Of a stretch of DNA of 64,000 bases, positions 33,501 through 45,043 are shown piece by piece. The translations under genes and the position numbers were made by a program. Each line of letters begins with the position of its first letter. Within the stretch, counting starts at the first letter, position 1. The stretch comes from Pinus tabuliformis (Eukaryota; Streptophyta; Pinopsida; Pinales; Pinaceae): NCBI GenBank assembly GCA_031772625.1, contig CM062816.1:636304352-636368351 (forward strand), read 5' to 3'. The notes beneath the pieces were generated by a model. That model was not told the origin of the DNA. It searched no databases and saw only the letters and a program-made list of their open reading frames with translations.

Positions 33501-35323
33501 CCCCCATGGGATGGTTCCAAAATTGGTGCCAACCTTGGGGTGGTTTGAACGTTGAACCTGTGCACCAAACAATAAGAGAAGATAACCCAAGTTAGAATAT
33601 CGTTGTGAACGGAAATAAAACAAAACCAATAACCCAGAAAAAATAATGCGACATTACTTGACGGAATAAGCACAATTGATGTCATTTTGCTGCCCAAAGC
33701 TTGCCACTCTACAAACTCTGAAGAAGGTAGTTTAGGCCATAGGCCACAGAGTTATGGTGTTGCTCAGGTGATGCAATAACATGCCCAAGCAAAAGGTTAA
33801 AATAGAGGCATAGTTGAATAGATGATCACAGGGCAATGTTGCCAAGACCATCCCCTCTCCGCAACAAAATAGTCAACACAATGAATGAAAGGATGCCAAT
33901 ATGAAAGGCTAGGCTTAACAGAGAAAATCCACACCTTCAATGAGTGGCAGGTCATCTCCACCATAAATGTCTCATCGCCTCGGTGGAATAGAAGCTGTAA
34001 GGTTTTGGTATCCACTCACGTTATTCAGGACGGGTGGTGGAGGGCTTCAAGTAGTCCACGATGTGTGGCGCAATGGGATAAGTTGGTGGGGAGTGGAGGC
34101 AACGAGCTATAACCATGGATCCAAATGAAATACATACATTAGGCCCCACCTCCAAACATATTCATGTCGAATATAAACGTTGATACCAATGGAGTTAGCA
34201 TAGGAGTAAACCATACGGAAGGGGAATTCACATAGGATATAGTATAGAGCCATTAATAGATGTACTTCGAATAGCATAATCAACGAACTATAAAAATGTT
34301 TTACATTAGCATTGAACTAGTAAATGAGACTTACCACAGATTTTATAACCATAAGAGATAAGAATGGTATATAGGTGAAGTAAAAATGGTATATAGGTGA
34401 AGTAAGGAGTGAGAGGATACCCAAGGGGCTATATAGAATGCAATTGAGTCATTTAATATATAGGTAAGAAAAAAGAAAAATTTATAATAGCGTGCATGAA
34501 AAAGTGTTGCAAGTTGGTAGGTGACACATGAACTAATTTAGTTATTCAATCATAATTACAAGTGGTTTTAGTGGTAGTTAAGATTCATTTTACATAGCTA
34601 TATATTCTATATAATGTTATGCAATGTTTGTTAAGAATTCTCATTGTAATTGCATATTTAGTTTAGAAGGTTTCCCCCTTGAGGAGGAAAGGAAACATAG
34701 CTATCTATTTTTTTTTTATTATGAAAACACATTTCTTATAGTTTATTTATTTTCTCTTACTTTCTTCATTTTAAATCACATTTAATGTGATTCTAAGCTA
34801 CATTTGTTTCATTGCTTTAATGTTTTTCAGTTGACTATATTACTAGTATGAGAGATTTTTCTTCTTCAACTCTAAAGTTTGAGACTTCGGTATTAGTTTG
34901 GATTTCCATGTGGCAAACCAATAAATTTTGGGTATCTATTATGTAGTTTTTCTTTTACAAATCACTAGTCAATCTTCTAAAAAAAGTATAAGAAAAAAAA
35001 TCTAAAAACTTAATATATTCCAAAACAAATATATATGTGTGTGTGTGTCATAATTCAGCCTTTGTAATTTTATATATGACAATAAGTTAAAGAGTTTAAA
35101 ACGAATGTAATTATAAGGTATTAAAAAATAAATATTAGAATATATATTAAAAAATGTAGTACCACAAAAATAATAGAAATTTCAACACTACTTTGAAAAA
35201 AATGATTAAAGTTTTGAAATTGAGAATTTAGTTGTCAATCTCAAGGATTTTGGTGCTTTTTTGGGTTCTTGATGGTGCTTGGGCAACCAAGAAAGGCTCA
35301 CGCATCAGAAACATCTAAGTGAT
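33501..35323. other. Stretch without recognised gene
   Basis: The DNA is moderately AT-rich with only short frames and no recognisable domain. It contains a short duplicated phrase GGTATATAGGTGAAGTAA near 34364-34403 and a (GT)n run near 35036. It probably includes the end of the gypsy LTR and its old flank. Confidence 0.5.
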
Positions 35324-35608
35324 TGTAAAACAACGAAAAACACTCTACCTTCCTAGCAACATTTAAAACTCAAAATGAAGGAAACATAAAAAATCTAGTA
35401 AAGATGGAAACATCTCTATAGTTGTTTTATCTAATAATGTGATTGATTTTTATCTCATATATTTTGTAATTAAAAATGCATAAGAAAAATGTTTTCATTG
35501 TTTATTAAATTCTCATTTCTCCCTCGTAATAATACGGTTGTATTGTTCTCAGGAACATATGTGCTATTCTCTCATTTTCTAAATCTTTTTAGATCCACAT
35601 CTATACCA
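35324..35608 (+). repeat. 5' LTR of the gag-only element (approximate)
   Basis: It shares AAAACTCAAAATGAA, ACATAAAAAATYTAGTAAAG, GGAAACATCTCTA and a TATTCTCTCATTT box with 38030-38212. It runs to ACCA just before the primer site. It contains about 60 AT-rich bases missing from the 3' copy. Confidence 0.65.
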
Positions 35609-35610
35609 AA

Positions 35611-35622
35611 CGGTATCAGAGC
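35611..35622 (+). other. Primer binding site (initiator-tRNA-Met type)
   Basis: CGGTATCAGAGC follows the LTR end and differs at the first base from TGGTATCAGAGC. This defines the plus orientation of the element. Confidence 0.75.
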
Positions 35623-35778
35623 ATAAGATCTTGGAAGTCATCCATGTCTTCTTCTTCTTCTTTCAGATTTCTCGCTTAACAACTCAACACCTTTCTTAGT
35701 GCATCGTCCTTTCTTGATATTCCCATCACAACTTGTTTCTTGGGGTCATACCTTTCAATTATTTTAGTGTATTAGAAT

Positions 35779-36480
35779 CATGTCAACCCATCGAGAACCC
35801 TCAACCGACAAATCATCACTACATGATTTAGCCATGGCTATTCAAGAGCTAATTACGCTGCAACAACAGAGACACCCTCCTCGAAAAATGTAGTTGGATA
35901 CAAGCTTCCAATTTCCCAAACTCTCTATCCAAATGAATGGAGAGGCCATCGATTCTTGGCTTCACAGTATTTGTACCTATTTCAAAACATGTCCCATGAT
36001 GGAAGAGGACATCAAGCTTCAAATCATGAGTCTACAATTGGAGGGCCTGGTGCAAACATTGTGGGATATTCAACTCGAGAATATATTCTTAGTTTTTGAG
36101 CTTTGGAACCAAGCTGAGACCATATCCACACATATCACATCTTGGGATGACTTATTCCAAGCCTTAAGAGAATGTTTTTACCCTCGAGGATATCTCCATA
36201 ATGTCCTTGCAAAATGGTTTCATATTCGACAACTACCAAATAAATTAGTGCAAACATACATTTATGTCTTCTACAAATTGCGCATTCAACTCCATAACTC
36301 TGAACGAGAAGAGGTATTAATTATTAAATTTAATTCTTGTCTACTAATGTCTTTTTGTTGAGAAGTTGAGTTGTTTGATTATACTTCCTTCGACAAGGCC
36401 TTTATTCGGGCCTTGGCTATAGAACGTAAGGTGGCTCCTCAAACCTCATCTCCTGAAACCAAAAATGTAAAAATGTTCCA
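35779..36480 (+). pseudogene. Ty3-gypsy gag of the gag-only element
   Basis: The first ATG at 35779 gives STHREPSTDKSSLHDLAMAI, then a TAG near 35890. The frame then runs open through SFQFPKLSIQMNGEAIDSWL, TYFKTCPMMEEDIKLQIMSL and YIYVFYKLRIQLHNSE. The pattern (a W-x-H/YF core, LQLEG, a FYPRGY-type block, KLRIQL) is that of plant gypsy gag (Retrotrans_gag). A TGA at about 36360 interrupts before EVELFDYTSFDKAFIRALAI. It may still supply a capsid segment, but at least two stops break it. Confidence 0.75.
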
Positions 36481-36501
36481 TTTCCTACTGATCCATCTAA
36501 T

Positions 36502-37020
36502 GTGGCCGCTCCCTCATCTCGCTCGTGTAATTTGATAAAACTAACACACATGCTTGAGCAAACTATCGTGTACATCATAATATGCACCCCAACAAGACTT
36601 TTTACAGAGATAGAGCAACCAAATTCTTGTACGTCACTTGTAGTTGCTTCTCTTGAAAATCCTACAGAGGTAGACCCCTCTCTAATCCTCATGACTAATA
36701 ATGAAGCTTGCACCTCTACTACACCTTTATTTACCCATAATTGTCAAATAAAACAAGAGTTGGTGACTGTTATCCTAGACAATGGGAGTCAAAAGAATTT
36801 TGTGGCATGGGACTTGGTTCACCACATTAGCCTTCCCATGACTTCATACCCCAACCCATATCAACTAAGTTGGGTTCAAAGGGAAGGCTCTCATCTTATT
36901 GTCTCCCAACATTGTGTCATGACCTTTGTTATTGGTCCTTTTCGAGATAATGTGGTATGTGATGTTTATCCTCTTGATTATGCTGATTTATTATGAGGCA
37001 TTCCATGCAAATAGGCTCGT
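36502..37020 (+). pseudogene. gypsy aspartic-protease-like segment
   Basis: The open frame contains ELVTVILDNGSQKNFVAWDL, in which DNG stands at the DSG position. PYQLSWVQREGSHLIV and FRDNVVCDVYPLDYADLL follow, as in gypsy proteases. A TGA follows LL where the family normally continues to a GRPW block. The variant catalytic triplet casts doubt on activity. Confidence 0.65.
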
Positions 37021-37056
37021 CATGTTGTTTATCATGCTAAATATCACAAATACCAC

Positions 37057-38034
37057 TTGAATAATGAGGGATGCACCTATGTGTTGACATCCACATCCCT
37101 CACATCAATGCAACCTCTCAGTGGAAAAGCTTCCATTAAGAAAGTCAATATAAACCAATACATTTATTTTTGTTTTGTTTGCTCTCTCAAGCCAAAATCT
37201 AACACTAACCAAATACACCATGCCATGGCTCCACTACAAATAGAATTTGTAAATACCTTCATAAAGCCCACGTTTTTTATTCCCAAATGGTCTATTGAAC
37301 ACCAAAGAAATCTTAGTCCAAGTGCTTCCTTGTCCAATGCCTTATCCTTTTTCCTTGCTGGAGAACCATCTATTGGACACGTTTCATCAAAGAAACATGT
37401 TGTTGTCATTGGTGAGACTAGACAAAAAAATATGGATGTTGTAAGGGGATACCCAACCCCCAATGGTGGCAATAATGGGGTTCAAACAAAGCCATCAATG
37501 GTAGCAATGGATGAAAGCTCATGTTCAAATTCTAGTAGCAAGAGCGCCTTACAAGTTGGGGCAAAGCCATTTTCAACAACTTTTGGGCAGAGTGTGGATA
37601 CTGTGTTCAACAACACGCAACCAAATCAAGAATGGAAGTCAATGAAAAGCCCTCTTGTCAAAGATTTGAAAGGCCATGTTGTGGAAGATTTTGTGGTAGA
37701 GAATCAACCTTTTGCTTGTACTCAAATTCATGCTACTTTCTATGCAAAAATAATTTCAACAACTCACCGCGAACCGCATCCGATGGGCCAACGTGCAATG
37801 CATTTTGTTGTTTCACTGATGAGAATGGCAGCAGTTATGGGTGCCAACATCACTACTTACTTATCATATCTAGTCAATGTCACTACTTACTTATCATATC
37901 TCTTTGGTGGGAAGGGACACACATCAATGCATACCCAATGGCTCACAATAAAAACATTGAAGCATAGGTTCCCTCCTTTGGTGGCAGAAGTGAGGATAAA
38001 GGATAAAGCACACTACTTTCTTGGCAACATCTAA
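37057..38034 (+). CDS. 325-codon open frame: gypsy tail fused to unknown sequence
   Basis: The first about 30 codons (NNEGCTYVLTSTSLTSMQPL) match the segment after protease in gypsy elements. The next about 250 codons match nothing I recognise. They are polar, with serine-rich stretches and a short direct repeat (TTYLSYL twice, near 37850-37900). The frame has no ATG at its start and runs into the 3' LTR. It may be leftover pol, captured host sequence or chance. Its openness in an otherwise broken element is notable. Confidence 0.35.
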   Translation: MNNEGCTYVLTSTSLTSMQPLSGKASIKKVNINQYIYFCFVCSLKPKSNTNQIHHAMAPLQIEFVNTFIKPTFFIPKWSIEHQRNLSPSASLSNALSFFLAGEPSIGHVSSKKHVVVIGETRQKNMDVVRGYPTPNGGNNGVQTKPSMVAMDESSCSNSSSKSALQVGAKPFSTTFGQSVDTVFNNTQPNQEWKSMKSPLVKDLKGHVVEDFVVENQPFACTQIHATFYAKIISTTHREPHPMGQRAMHFVVSLMRMAAVMGANITTYLSYLVNVTTYLSYLFGGKGHTSMHTQWLTIKTLKHRFPPLVAEVRIKDKAHYFLGNI

Positions 38035-38212
38035 AACTCAAAATGAATGAAACATAAAAAATTTAGTAAAGATGGAAACATCTCTACACTTGTTTTATCT
38101 AATAATGTAATTGATTTCATTTCTCCTTCATAATAAGATGGTGGTATTGCTTTCTAGAACATCTCTACTATTCTCTCATTTCCTGAATCTTTTCAGATGT
38201 GCATGTAGATCA
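37990..38212 (+). repeat. 3' LTR of the gag-only element (approximate)
   Basis: It aligns to the 5' LTR from TGAGGATAAAG to GTAGATCA, lacking about 60 AT-rich bases present in the 5' copy. It is preceded by a purine-rich GGTGGCAGAAG that could be the polypurine tract. The moderate divergence suggests an old insertion. Confidence 0.6.
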
Positions 38213-38537
38213 ATGCTTAATTCACAGAATACTAAATTTAAATTTAAAAAAATATCCAAATTACAACCAATATTTAACTTTCTTGACCATATTTTATCAT
38301 ACAAGAAGTTCAAAAATTTACAAATAATAACACAAAAAATTAGATAAAGACATATAGATTAGAATTTAAAAAATAATATTAATAATTAAAATCAGTTATC
38401 CCAATTTTTATCCCAAATCTGATTATTAGCTTTAAAACCTACCATTAATAACCAAACAAAATAAGTGATATTATACTCGTATGCTCATAATTGCATATTC
38501 CAACAGGATGAAAATAATCCAATTATCCAACCATTAG
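38213..38537. other. AT-rich stretch without recognised gene
   Basis: It lies between the gag-only element and the repeats next to the AP2 gene's 3' end. It is AT-rich with only short frames. Nothing recognisable is seen. Confidence 0.5.
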
Positions 38538-38940
38538 AATAATCCAAGCATTAGTTTACTGCAAAGTTCCAAAAAATTAGTTTAACTGCAGAGTTCCAAA
38601 AAATTAGTTTAACGGTAGACTTTCAAAAAAATAATACGGAAATGAAATCAGTAATAACCAGCTACATACATACGAAGGAAGTTAATGACTTCTCCCATTT
38701 GCACGCATATTGATAGTATTTAGTTTTGTAGAGGGGCTTCCCTTGCCCTATTTGCTATTTTTTCCCAGCAGAAAGGAAAATAATCGAATAATCCAAGCAT
38801 TAGTTTAACGGTATACTTCAAAAAAAAATACCCAGATGAAAACAGCGATCACCAGCTACATGTATGCGAGGAAATTCGCGAGGGCTCCCATTTGCATGCC
38901 CATTGCAAGATACTACTTACTTTTGCAGAGGGGGTTCCCT
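38538..38940. repeat. Duplicated 3' end region of the AP2 gene
   Basis: A segment starting AATAATCCAAGCATTAGTTTA recurs at 38538 and 38786, continuing through AGTTTAACGGTA, CCAGCTACAT, CTCCCATTTGCA and a GCAGAGG.GGNTTCCC end. The first copy carries an extra 31-bp tandem unit (GTTCCAAAAAATTAGTTTAA). The second copy contains the last codons of the minus-strand gene (stop at 38917). Confidence 0.7.
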
Positions 38941-39650
38941 TTTTCCACGTTTCCAGATATAGTCTGGGTGGATGTTGACCCCAGGCACTGGTCTGAGAAG
39001 GACACACTGTGGCGAGTACCTCAGTGGATATTCCATCAACTTGCCATAGTCCCTGTGATAATCCTGTACCACGCCACCCGAACTCTCCATCTCTACGCCC
39101 AAAAAATTTAGGATTGATGTTGGAAGTGCAGCAGTTTCTGTAGTCCCGGTCGGATTACTGTGGTCATGGAGAGGTTCAGGCATCAAGGAGAAACAGGAAA
39201 TATTGCGATCTGCTGCACCCGATGTATCACTGCTTAGTTGGCCATGCTGTTCAATCTGATGTTTCATATTATTTTGTGTACGGTCGGCTGCAATACTGCA
39301 CTCATGGAGAGGCTCATGATTGAACGAGAAACTAGAAACACTATTACTGCAGAGTTGCCCATGATGAATCTGCGGATCCATATGATTTTCTGTAGTGTCA
39401 ATGGGAGTACTGCTCTTCTAGAGAGGTTCCTGAGTGAAAAGGAAACTGGAAATATTACTATCTGGTGCGCTCTGCGTATGACTGTTTGGTTTCCCATGCT
39501 GGATCTGCTGATTAATATTATTGATAGTCTCTTCTGGATCACCATGTGTTTGGGCTAGGAATTGATGTCTTCTAATGTTACCTGCAGCACGGTTAGCGGC
39601 CTTTAAGCGTTGCTTTACTTGCAATGGTACTACACGTAGATCAGGCATAC
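38917..39650 (-). pseudogene. C-terminal exon of the AP2 gene, with one in-frame TAG
   Basis: One minus-strand frame runs from about 39650 to the stop at 38917, broken only by TAG at 39418-39420. It contains three degenerate tandem units of about 40 residues with the core HG(Q/K)...S...(N)IS.F...EPLH (TQEPL, NHEPLH, MPEPLH). A unique tail follows: MESSGGVVQDYHRDYGKLME, then IWKRGKREPPLQK. A likely acceptor ending in TGTAG at about 39629 would join in phase to the donor at 41429. The TAG stands where the other units have a histidine-type codon. It could mark a pseudogene, an allele or a sequencing error. Confidence 0.5.
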
Positions 39651-39663
39651 ATACAAACATCAA

Positions 39664-41429
39664 ATTTAAATTTAAATTTCTGGTTATTTTTCAGTTTGAA
39701 GAGTTATTGTTCATGTAGGTTTCTCCCAGTTATCAATTTGAAGAGGTTTTCTATCAATCTACAGCGAAAACTAATAGGTCTCTGGTCTATCAACAATGTC
39801 CTGAAATAGTAACTGAAATTCCTTTATTTAGAGGAAGAGTTCTTTAATGTGGTCATTCTCATCATTTTTCCAAGCAGTGACCTTAAATGCCAATCAAAAT
39901 CAAAATCAATAGTGTGGAGATATTGGTCGTGTATTTTCTTGGTGTTTCTTCTATGTGGTACCTAATCAGTAACCAATGCTAGAATCGTGTCTTCTATCAT
40001 AAGCAATTTCGTCCTCAAAGTGTATGGACTTCCGGGTTGAATATTTGAATCTCCTGCATGTTCTAATGCTACTAAAATTTCCTATGCCACCAATGTTCAG
40101 CAACAACAAGTTCTAATCATAAGCATTGGGAGAAAGGCTGCAATGATCAACCAAAAAGGGGAGAGGAACACTTCGGAAGAAAATTGAGAGCAATAAGGAA
40201 AGCCAACAACACAAGGGAGCCAGTGAAAGAAAAAACATCTAAAGAACATGAAAGATATCTCCACCAGACGCCAAAGAGAGAGTTCACATTGAATATTTGA
40301 ATCTCCTGCATGTTCTAATGCTACTAAAATTTCCTATGCCACCAATGTTCAGCAACAACAAGTTCTAATCGTAAGCATTGGGAGAAAGGCTGCAATGATC
40401 AACCAAAAAGGGGAGAGGAACACTTCGGAAGAAAATTGAGAGCAATAAGGAAAGCCAACAACACAAGGGAGCCAGTGAAGAAAAAGCATCTAAAGAACAT
40501 GAAAGATACCTCCACCAGAGGCCAAAGAGAGAGTTCACATCAAGGAGAAAAATCCTTAAGAAAAAGTAACGCCAGCCTTCAAAGTTATACTAGACATAAA
40601 CCATTAACACTTTATATCCAGCAACCAACAAAAGAAAAAGTGCAACTAGATACCTAAAATGGTAGAAACTCATCGAGGCCTAACTTGACACTCCCAAAAA
40701 CAATAGACATAAATAATCACGTGTGAAAGCAACAACCCTTGTGAGGCACATGTGCTCTATTATATGAAATAATCATATGTCAGAACAACAACTCTTCTAA
40801 GCCACATCTAGTATGCCTCAAGATTTGAGAAAAGCCCTATCCTCATACAGTTAGGTGTGAGAGATATAGAGATCATGGGCACAATTTTTTTCAACAAGCA
40901 CATCCCTGCTTCAGCTATTAAACCAATGTGCGGAGGAACTAAGCCATGAGGGCCTAGTCCTTGTACCAATGAAAAAATGGGACTGCATAAAGAAAACTCA
41001 GAATCGTGCAAGGCGAACCCAGGGTAACTTTCTCCAAACACATCTAGGTAACTGTCTCCAAATACATTAAAAAACACTTTTGAAGCTGGACATGCTTGGT
41101 CAAGAAGACGCCAATAAATCCTAACTAATCCACAAGGTACATGCCAACATAATAATCCAATAATCCAAACCTCGAGAGTCCACCAATTTTTTGGCAGCCA
41201 AACCATGTCACAGCAATTAACAATTGCAATTAACTTTTTGAAATTCAAATATAAGAAAAGTATATTGATTTTTCACTATTTGCTTTTAAAAACTAAATCT
41301 CAATAAGCTGTATCACTCTTACCCTTTCAATTACAACGATATGGAATCATTCTGGCCTTATAATTTAAGTGACAAGTATTTTGTTATTTTGAATTTAGTT
41401 CGGAGTAAAATAGTTTGATTCATACATAC
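39664..41429 (-). other. Presumed intron of the AP2 gene
   Basis: The interval begins in the minus direction with GTATGT directly after AACAAAG. It includes the 252-bp tandem duplication at 40037-40540 and a 146-codon minus-strand frame at 40808-41248 that I could not identify. If the two exons belong together, the intron is about 1.8 kb; a further exon inside cannot be excluded. Confidence 0.4.
40037..40540. repeat. 252-bp tandem duplication
   Basis: Two almost identical copies start TTGAATATTTGAATCTCC at 40037 and 40289. They differ at a few bases and by short indels (GAAAGAAAAAACATC versus GAAGAAAAAGCATC). It lies in the presumed intron. The high identity suggests recent origin. Confidence 0.9.
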
Positions 41430-42066
41430 CTTTGTTACAAGAGGTGGCGGCTGACATTAGCGCTGTAACTTCTAATCTCTGATCCTTCTGCTCATGACTT
41501 GCTACGATAACTGGATCTTCTGACCCCTGATCCTTTTTCTCTGGACTAGTGACAGGGTCCAAAGCTTCAGCAGCTCTGATCTCAGGACCAATGAGAGGAT
41601 CTAGGGCTTCTGCAGACTTCCGCGCTACATACTTGATGTTATCGGTTGTTTTTGAAGGGGAGCAGCCCTGCAGTACCTTTTGCATGACAAAAGCGTACTG
41701 CGGGAAGTTCATGCGAATAGTAGACGACTCATTCCTCACGAGCAAAAGGGAGGTGTCAAACGCAATTGCAGCCATTTCGGCTGTCGGAAACGTTCCAAGA
41801 TGGACGCGGGTTTTACTTCCATCAATACCTTTATTGCAAACTTCAGCAACCCACTTCCCATAACGGCTGTAGACACCTCTGTATTTCTTTAATCCTGGTT
41901 CCCTCGTTTTCGCTCTATGATCTTTAACCCTAAGAGCAGCTTTTTTCTTCCGGTCTTGTTGTGGTGTTTGTGCACTAACAGACTTCGCCGCACTATTATC
42001 AACCACTTGTTCTTCAATGTTTTTGTGCTCAATAAAAGAAACCTCATTATTATCGGTGCACGACAT
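41430..42066 (-). CDS. AP2/ERF-domain transcription factor, main exon
   Basis: It is a plant transcription factor of the AP2/ERF family, expected to bind GCC-box or DRE-type promoter sites in the nucleus. The single AP2 domain (about 41675-41865) starts KKYRGVYSRYGKWVAEV, continues HLGTFPTAEMAAIAFD and ends with the RMNFPQ block. A basic stretch, RKKKAALRVKDHRAKTREPG, lies just before it and may act as a nuclear signal. The open frame extends upstream of 42066, but its only in-frame ATG is the one giving MSCTDNNEVSF, and a TGA lies further up, so that start is chosen. The exon probably ends at 41430, where AACAAAG meets GTATGT. Downstream of the domain, two similar phrases (AEALDPLIGPE, AEALDPVTSPE) form a short repeat. 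The subfamily cannot be fixed from this sequence. Confidence 0.82.
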
Positions 42067-42218
42067 ATCTGCAGCAGCAATGTTCGAATTATTATGCAAT
42101 ATTTCTCCACAGGCTATGTTCAATTCGTTGTGGTGTAAATACGAAGAACCTAGACTTCATAAACCTTGCCAACCAGAACAGATTCACCTAGATAACAGAT
42201 AACTAGGTATCTGCAGAG
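42067..42218 (-). other. Likely 5' untranslated part of the AP2 gene
   Basis: A pyrimidine-rich acceptor-like TTTCTCTGCAG ends near 42218 on the minus strand. The DNA between it and the ATG at 42066 carries an in-frame TGA, consistent with untranslated exon sequence. An upstream leader intron is possible but not shown. Confidence 0.35.
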
Positions 42219-42394
42219 AAAGTTGAAGATCTAGGCTCTAGCAGATTCTGTAAGCCTATCTGTGCATCCTGCAAAACCAAATGGTTCATAAGAAATACTT
42301 GAAAAGAATGTATGGCCAGAGGTTGCTACATATAAAAGAAGTGCCAACCAAATTAGGGCTGGTTGAAGCATTTTCGGGTCAAAGATCCGTATAA

Positions 42395-42465
42395 GATGGA
42401 GGGTTTTGAGGAGGAGGAATTGATGTGGAAGGGTTTTGAGGAGGAGGAATTGAAGTACCGATGTG
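42395..42465. repeat. Short tandem repeat upstream of the AP2 gene
   Basis: GGGTTTTGAGGAGGAGGAATTG occurs twice with related flanks (GATGTGGAAG). It lies in the presumed promoter region. Confidence 0.6.
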
Positions 42466-45043
42466 GAAGGTCAAGGTCTTGATGTTCAATTTATGGAGGG
42501 TTAGATTTTGGTGAATGGCTGTTATAGAGGAAGAGGAACACTGATCTAAGGCAAAATTTTCAATGTTAAAAGTTGAATCCACCACAAAATTGGCGGCAGA
42601 GTTGAAATGTTGGGCTTAGAAGTGATCATGTTGGTAAAATCTCTTTCTTTTTCTTTTGTTTGATGTCAAAACTAGTTTTTATCCCATGTTAATTTTTTCT
42701 TTTTGTTAAAAATTAGTTTTGATTATTTTATTAGTTAACCACATTAATAAATTAAGCACTTGGATTGTGAAGACTAACAAATCCCTATCATATTTTGTTT
42801 AAAATTATATAATAAAAAAATTCAAAACATATAACAAATAAACTATAATGTGATGATTTTTGTCACTTTTTATTAAACTTACTTATATCAAACTAACTTT
42901 CCTTCTTCTCGGTAACTTCAACGTTTGTTTACCTAGCGAGAGATCCATCCAATGACTATTGCATACCTCCACGCAAAGTATGTTACACACACCAATACAC
43001 ATTTCCTTTTTCAACCTTGTAACAAAGTATTCACACGGTTCCATATGTAATGTTGTAGATAGTCCAACTGTGGTACAGCCTATAATACCATCCTCAGGGT
43101 ATCACCTACATGACGTAAACTTTATGCACATATTTTTCCACCATGTTAGTATCGTACCGACATCTATGCAATTAATTTTTTTTATGTCATGTGTAAATCA
43201 ATTCTAGATGTCATGTGGTTACAATGCATATTTTCATATTAACAATACCTTCTTCTTAATGCTCTAAATCAGACTATAGATATTAATTCACCTCGTATGT
43301 TTTACTTTTGCCCTTTTTACACCTCAACAGCGTGTTGATCAGTGTAGTTATGCATGAAATATTTTACTACTTTCAATTCTAGACCACCTTTTAGTTGTAA
43401 GTGTTTAGGATCTCAAGGTATGTACATGTTAACTCATCCTTAACATTAAATCACCTTTTAGCGAAAGATGAGTTATCTACTTTATGAATTCTTGTTTAAA
43501 TTACGCAACATTTCCTTATGTTTTCAAGACACCTCATCAATGCAATCCAATAAGAGAACCTCTCAAAATTGCTTCCATTTTCTAATTTATATGATATCAT
43601 TCTGCTTAATTGACCCAATGGTCCATACCATTTGTGGTACTTCATCCACTATGATGGTTTTCATTTAAGGATACTTCTAGGTTCTATTATGCATATCCAT
43701 CGAAAGATGCATTAATCAAAGAATTAATTTGAGCCACAACTTGTACAATTATATAATATTGTACTATAACCTTCAATTTTTCTTGTCCAGCTTGACTTTT
43801 AACATAGTCATGCATACTTTTCCTATTTACTATTGACATATAATAGCCCAAGCATGTATTCTTAACAACATATAACTTCAATAAGCAACTCAATCCCCCT
43901 TCATGGAGGAAAACCAAATTTCTATCGGCTATTCATATTTGTAAGCATTGATTGCAGCATAACATTGATTCTATAGATCACAAACAACCAATCCTCGCTC
44001 ACACAACTATGCTCAAAGTCTAAGCAACAAAACATATAGTCTACCACAACACAAAAATAATTCCATACTACTTCACCAATATAGTCATTAGAACAATCAT
44101 GCTCTTTCCTTCTACAGAGCATACTCCCCTTTAATAAGCATTGGGGTAACCAATATCTTTATGATTGCGAAGTAATGAATTTTATTTTCTTTCAACATGT
44201 AAGAAACTATGATTACCATAATTCATGGGGAAGTTCTTACATGGAAGATTCATATGCCACATTACTATGCAACTATACTATGTCATTTGATAATACAATA
44301 TTCTTACAAGTCAATAATACTGCACACACATGTTCTTTCATGGCAAATTCATATAAATCATTAATATGCATGGATGTTAAGCATGTTACTCTCAACCATG
44401 TTTATCTTAATGACTACTTAACGAGACTATGGTAATAGCATGTAACTATCCATGAAAAGGCATAGGTATAATATATAACAATTAAGTCCAGACAAAACCA
44501 TGGGCTTTCTCCATTATATAACCCTCCCTTCAGGTATTAGGTGAGATTTGTTTTTATTCACGGGTCCTTATTTAAATATCTTACCTAATATTTTTTTCCA
44601 CACGATTCTTTATCCAATACAGGTTATGGTTTGTGTTAGAGGCTTTTAAGAAAAAACTTTCTAATTTCTCTTCATCATTCATAATACCAATTTTACCCAA
44701 TTTTTCCTTAGTTGCCTACTATGCCACGTACCACTAACTCTACTATTTGATACAATAGAGATGCATTCCCTTTATATTCTTATCATTGTTCATGAAAACC
44801 TTTTTCATTGCATAACCCTTACGAGGGTTTACCATTTCTTCTTTTATACAATTATCTTTTTATTTAATTAATTCCCTTTATAGCACTTGTAGGGGTATCA
44901 ATTTTCTTGCATTATTTTTGTGAGTTCATCTATGTTATCCACCTCTTAAAATAATTTATCTTATTCCTGGCTTTAATTCTCCGCAAGGATAAGAATATTT
45001 TAGGTGACTTCAGTAAGATTATAATGGATTTGCATGTAGTCCT
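42466..45043. other. AT-rich stretch without recognised gene
   Basis: There are many short frames but none with a recognisable domain. The composition is pyrimidine-rich on the plus strand, with scattered short words repeated. It may hold very old, unrecognisable element remains. Nothing can be named. Confidence 0.5.

Larger units (their letters stand above)
35324..38212 (+). mobile_element. Small gag-protease LTR element without RT (TR-GAG-like)
   Basis: Similar terminal segments (35324-35608 and 37990-38212) flank a 2.4-kb interior with a methionine-type primer site, a Ty3-gypsy gag, a protease remnant and an extra open frame. No RT, RNase H or integrase is present. Such gag-only elements depend on enzymes from related full elements. 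The left LTR boundary is approximate and no matching target duplication was found. Confidence 0.65.

Noticed and set aside
40808..41248. 146-codon minus-strand frame in the presumed AP2 intron
   Set aside because: There is no recognisable domain and no splice support. A faint resemblance to repeat proteins was not strong enough to report as a gene.
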